Below are positions 4,472 through 6,422 of a stretch of DNA of 6,422 nt, one piece after another. The notes under the pieces were generated by a model. That model did no database searches. It saw nothing but the letters and a program-made list of their open reading frames with translations, and was not told where the DNA came from. Within the stretch, counting starts at the first letter, position 1. Each line of letters opens with the position of its first letter. Source of the stretch: Saprospiraceae bacterium (lineage in GTDB: Bacteria > Bacteroidota > Bacteroidia > Chitinophagales > Saprospiraceae); contig JACMMM010000049.1 of assembly GCA_014379065.1 (NCBI GenBank), positions 1 through 6,422 on the forward strand, read 5' to 3'. The translations under genes were made by a program, and so were the position numbers.

Positions 4472-5260
4472 TTACAGGTAAAAATCTCGTGTCATCGCCT
4501 GAAACACCTTTGAATATTCATCCCCTGTTTTTCCTGCGTAAATGCTGAATTCCTCCCGCTGAAAGATGTAGGGGCTTTTTTCAAATTGCAAGAGCAGGCG
4601 TTCAATAGGCTTTCCGGGTCGGCTACGCACCTCGGCAATCCGCGTCCAGTACAAACCCTGTGGCACGGAAAGCTCGCAGAGTCGGCGACCTTCAAACTCT
4701 GGCAGGATAGCGCAAAATTTACCCGTCGGAGCGAGCAAGTGGGAAACACACTTTAGTAAATCGCTCGGTGAAAGCGTGGCGGTGTGCCTGCCTAGGCTAC
4801 GGGTTTTGTCGGGCGAAGTCGTGAGTTCAGAAAAAAATGGCGGGTTGCTTACTATCAGATCGAAAGGCTTGATTGGCCAATCCATATTGATAGTCTCACT
4901 TGAAGTGAGACTATCAATATTCGCGAATGCTTGAATCGAGCTTTCCCAAACTTCCAATCGCTTGGCCCAAGGGCTGGCTGCAAAATTTTCACGCGCAAGG
5001 GTGGCAGAAGGTGGGTGAATTTCAACTGCAACACCCTTCCAGATTCGGTCCTCGGCATTGCTGCGACTAAAGTCGCCGCTACAGGAACGCTGCGCCAGCA
5101 TGAGCGCGACCACGCCGGTTCCCGTCCCTATGTCTAAAAAATGTGTAATTCCTCGCACGTCGGCCCAGGCACCCAGCAATACGGCATCCGTGCCAACGGG
5201 ATGTGCCGCCCCTGCTTGCGCTACGTCAAATTTTTTGAAACGGAACGCTGGTAACGGCAT
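4472..5260 (-). CDS. trmN: tRNA1(Val) (adenine-37-N6)-methyltransferase homologue
   Basis: This is a 262-residue SAM-dependent methyltransferase of the TrmN6/YfiC family, which methylates N6 of A37 next to the valine anticodon in tRNA1(Val). Family features in order are FRFKKF (residues 6-11), HPVGTDAVLLGAWA (20-32), SAM motif I FLDIGTGTG (41-49), the acidic end of strand 2 AVEI (Glu80), catalytic NPPF (139-142), and RSLGRHT (154-160). The start is ATG at 5260, giving the usual MPxPxFRFK; the frame reaches only a TTG at 5272 beyond it. The gene overlaps the end of the PLD gene by 35 bp, implying cotranscription and possible translational coupling. Two loops are longer than usual: residues about 59-75, and 114-126, the latter encoded by a perfect 37-bp palindrome. 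All catalytic motifs remain, so the enzyme is probably active. Confidence 0.88.
   Translation of the reverse strand: MPLPAFRFKKFDVAQAGAAHPVGTDAVLLGAWADVRGITHFLDIGTGTGVVALMLAQRSCSGDFSRSNAEDRIWKGVAVEIHPPSATLARENFAASPWAKRLEVWESSIQAFANIDSLTSSETINMDWPIKPFDLIVSNPPFFSELTTSPDKTRSLGRHTATLSPSDLLKCVSHLLAPTGKFCAILPEFEGRRLCELSVPQGLYWTRIAEVRSRPGKPIERLLLQFEKSPYIFQREEFSIYAGKTGDEYSKVFQAMTRDFYL
4884..4920. repeat. 37-bp perfect palindrome inside trmN
   Basis: Positions 4884-4901 and 4903-4920 are exact 18-bp reverse complements around a single G at 4902. The element encodes residues 114-126 of TrmN (from NIDSLTSS to ETINM), between SIQAFA and the strand leading to the NPPF motif, where the family normally has a short loop. 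The expansion (about 12 residues) matches the palindrome length. This looks like a palindromic element inserted in frame, analogous to the Rickettsia palindromic elements, although the sequence itself is not recognised. Confidence 0.85.
5063..5076. repeat. Small palindrome inside trmN
   Basis: GCGACT (5063-5068) and AGTCGC (5071-5076) are perfect inverted complements around AA. The element falls in codons 62-66 of TrmN, within the segment SCSGDFSRSNAEDRIWKG that separates motif I from strand 2 and is longer than in the E. coli protein as recalled. It may be the remnant or core of a second inserted palindrome. At 14 bp it could also be chance. Confidence 0.4.
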
Positions 5261-6422
5261 GTTTACTGACAAAGGTGACGATATATTGACCGGGCTCTAA
5301 ACCCTCAAGATGTAAGCTCGATTGCATTTTTGCCCCACGACTTTCAGAAAACACGACTTGGCCCAGAAGATTTTTTATACAAAAAATGCCCTCTGCTTCT
5401 GGCAAGCCACGCATTTCAAGAAACCCAGAAGTCGGGTTGGGATAAATGCTTAAAGATTGATTTTGAAGCGTTTGTACACTCGAAGGGAATTCGCCCCAGC
5501 GTTTTTCAAACTCTGCTTTGAACAAGGACGCCAGCGCAGGGTCGTGGAGCACGAGCGTGTTCTCGTCATTGACCGTCTCGGCAGCCACCGACCAGTTGTG
5601 CGAACCCGTAACGACCGTTGGGTCAGAAGTCCAGTCATAGGCATCCACTACGCCGTACTTGTGGTGGAAATCGCCCGAAAGGTAATGGTGGCGCACATCC
5701 ACGCCATAGGACAGGAGCCGGGTAAATTCTGCGCCTACATCGTTGATATTTTCCATGATGCCACGGACGGATATATTGGCATTATGAACGTCCACCAGAG
5801 CATCCCCCAATTCATTTTTGGTAAAAGAAAATGCCCCAAAAAGCGCCTCGCTCTGAGCGCTACGGAGCACGGTTTCAATGTGGCTGCTAGTCTGATCTGA
5901 AGGAGAAAAATAAGATTCTACCGGGTGCCCTCCGATAATAAACTGGTGGGGCGTGTCGTCGCGTTTGGCAGCCCCAAAACGGCTTAGAAGCGGATCTGGT
6001 TGGAGGCCATCCCCGCCCCACATTTCTTCAAATTCGATTCTATAAGTACGCGCAAGCGATTGATCTTGAATAAACAAGGTGTTATTGAAGTCGCTCACCA
6101 TGTTTTGGTTCGTCCAATTCAAAGAGCCTCCCATTACCCATGCTTTGTCGGTTATATCGGCATCAATCACCATGAATTTGTTGTGCATGATCGCCGTGCT
6201 GTTGCCGTAAAGCACTGGGAATGGAGGGGCGGGATCAAGGGCTGTATTGCTGGCATCAAGTGCAGCGACGTAGCGCACGCGAACACCCCTTGCCTGTGCT
6301 GCTTTGATGGCATTGATAATGACATCGCGGCTATTGTTGTACATCGCCACATCCAGGGTTTGTTGGGCCGCGTCAATTCGGGCGATGGTCTCATTCAATA
6401 CCTCCTCATAGGTCTCTCCGTC
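5226..6422 (-). CDS. Secreted phospholipase-D-like protein with T9SS sorting domain (5' partial)
   Basis: The visible part is 398 residues, open at the window edge, so the start and any signal peptide are missing. It begins DGETYEEVLNETIARI; a TTG at 6398 is not a credible start because the PLD fold continues upstream. Two complete HKD motifs mark the phospholipase D superfamily: His80-x-Lys82-x4-Asp87 with GSLNW (99-103), and His253-x-Lys255-x4-Asp260 with GSHNW (273-277). The first is preceded by LDVAMYN and the second by LFGAFSF and the helix VLRSAQSE, as usual. Residues about 325-398 (SIYPNPTSG, LLGQVVF, LEPGQYIVTF, ending VPFQKI) match a type A T9SS sorting domain, so the enzyme is exported through the outer membrane. 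The substrate may be a nucleic acid or phospholipid; such two-domain proteins are often nucleases, but this is inference. The 3' end overlaps trmN by 35 bp. Confidence 0.9.
   Translation of the reverse strand, partial: DGETYEEVLNETIARIDAAQQTLDVAMYNNSRDVIINAIKAAQARGVRVRYVAALDASNTALDPAPPFPVLYGNSTAIMHNKFMVIDADITDKAWVMGGSLNWTNQNMVSDFNNTLFIQDQSLARTYRIEFEEMWGGDGLQPDPLLSRFGAAKRDDTPHQFIIGGHPVESYFSPSDQTSSHIETVLRSAQSEALFGAFSFTKNELGDALVDVHNANISVRGIMENINDVGAEFTRLLSYGVDVRHHYLSGDFHHKYGVVDAYDWTSDPTVVTGSHNWSVAAETVNDENTLVLHDPALASLFKAEFEKRWGEFPSSVQTLQNQSLSIYPNPTSGFLEMRGLPEAEGIFCIKNLLGQVVFSESRGAKMQSSLHLEGLEPGQYIVTFVSKHAVTSVPFQKI

Noticed and set aside
5261..5272. TTG start giving four extra residues on TrmN
   Set aside because: ATG at 5260 gives the family-typical N-terminus, and a TTG would lengthen the overlap with the PLD gene.
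5457..5900. 147-codon plus-strand ORF
   Set aside because: Antisense shadow of the PLD gene, which has two conserved catalytic motifs in the other strand; no recognisable domain.
6396..6398. TTG as the start of the PLD-like protein
   Set aside because: The frame is open to the window edge and the upstream codons continue the PLD fold (GETYEEVL). The gene is truncated by the window.

Overview
The window looks like a chromosomal segment from a member of the Bacteroidota, perhaps near the Saprospiria (the lower rank is a guess). Four things point there. A phospholipase-D-like protein ends in what reads as a type IX secretion (T9SS) type A sorting domain. A lipoprotein metalloprotease resembles the M57 'HEIGH' family. 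Promoter-like TAnnTTTG elements occur upstream of genes. Start codons generally lack clear Shine-Dalgarno sequences. Base composition is moderate, and no tRNA, rRNA, CRISPR array, insertion sequence or phage gene is visible.

Layout. The left fifth (84-1341) holds three tandem plus-strand paralogues of about 116-124 residues. Each has one hydrophobic segment followed by an LPS(R/Q)FRH motif that resembles the LETM1 core. A perfect 16-bp hairpin (1407-1442) separates them from the rest of the window, which is all on the minus strand. From right to left, in the direction of transcription, this is: a 5'-truncated secreted phospholipase-D-like protein (5226-6422), a tRNA1(Val) A37 N6-methyltransferase homologue overlapping its end by 35 bp (4472-5260), the ribosomal protein S12 methylthiotransferase RimO (2953-4263), a YraN/UPF0102 nuclease-fold protein (2444-2815), and an M57-like lipoprotein metalloprotease (1467-2276).

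How the genes relate. TrmN and RimO both modify the translation apparatus, one the tRNA anticodon loop and the other the ribosomal decoding centre. YraN is a conserved housekeeping protein of uncertain role. The PLD protein and the metalloprotease are exported or envelope enzymes and share no obvious pathway with the others. The three LETM1-like proteins are probably membrane-associated and their function is unknown.

The most unusual aspect is the density of palindromic DNA. A REP-like inverted doublet lies directly upstream of rimO. An 8-bp minisatellite with an inverted partner fills the rimO-yraN gap. A 37-bp palindrome sits inside trmN, in frame, where the family normally has a short loop, and a second small palindrome lies in another expanded loop of the same gene. 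These look like dispersed mobile palindromes tolerated within and between housekeeping genes. Only a genome-wide search could prove that.
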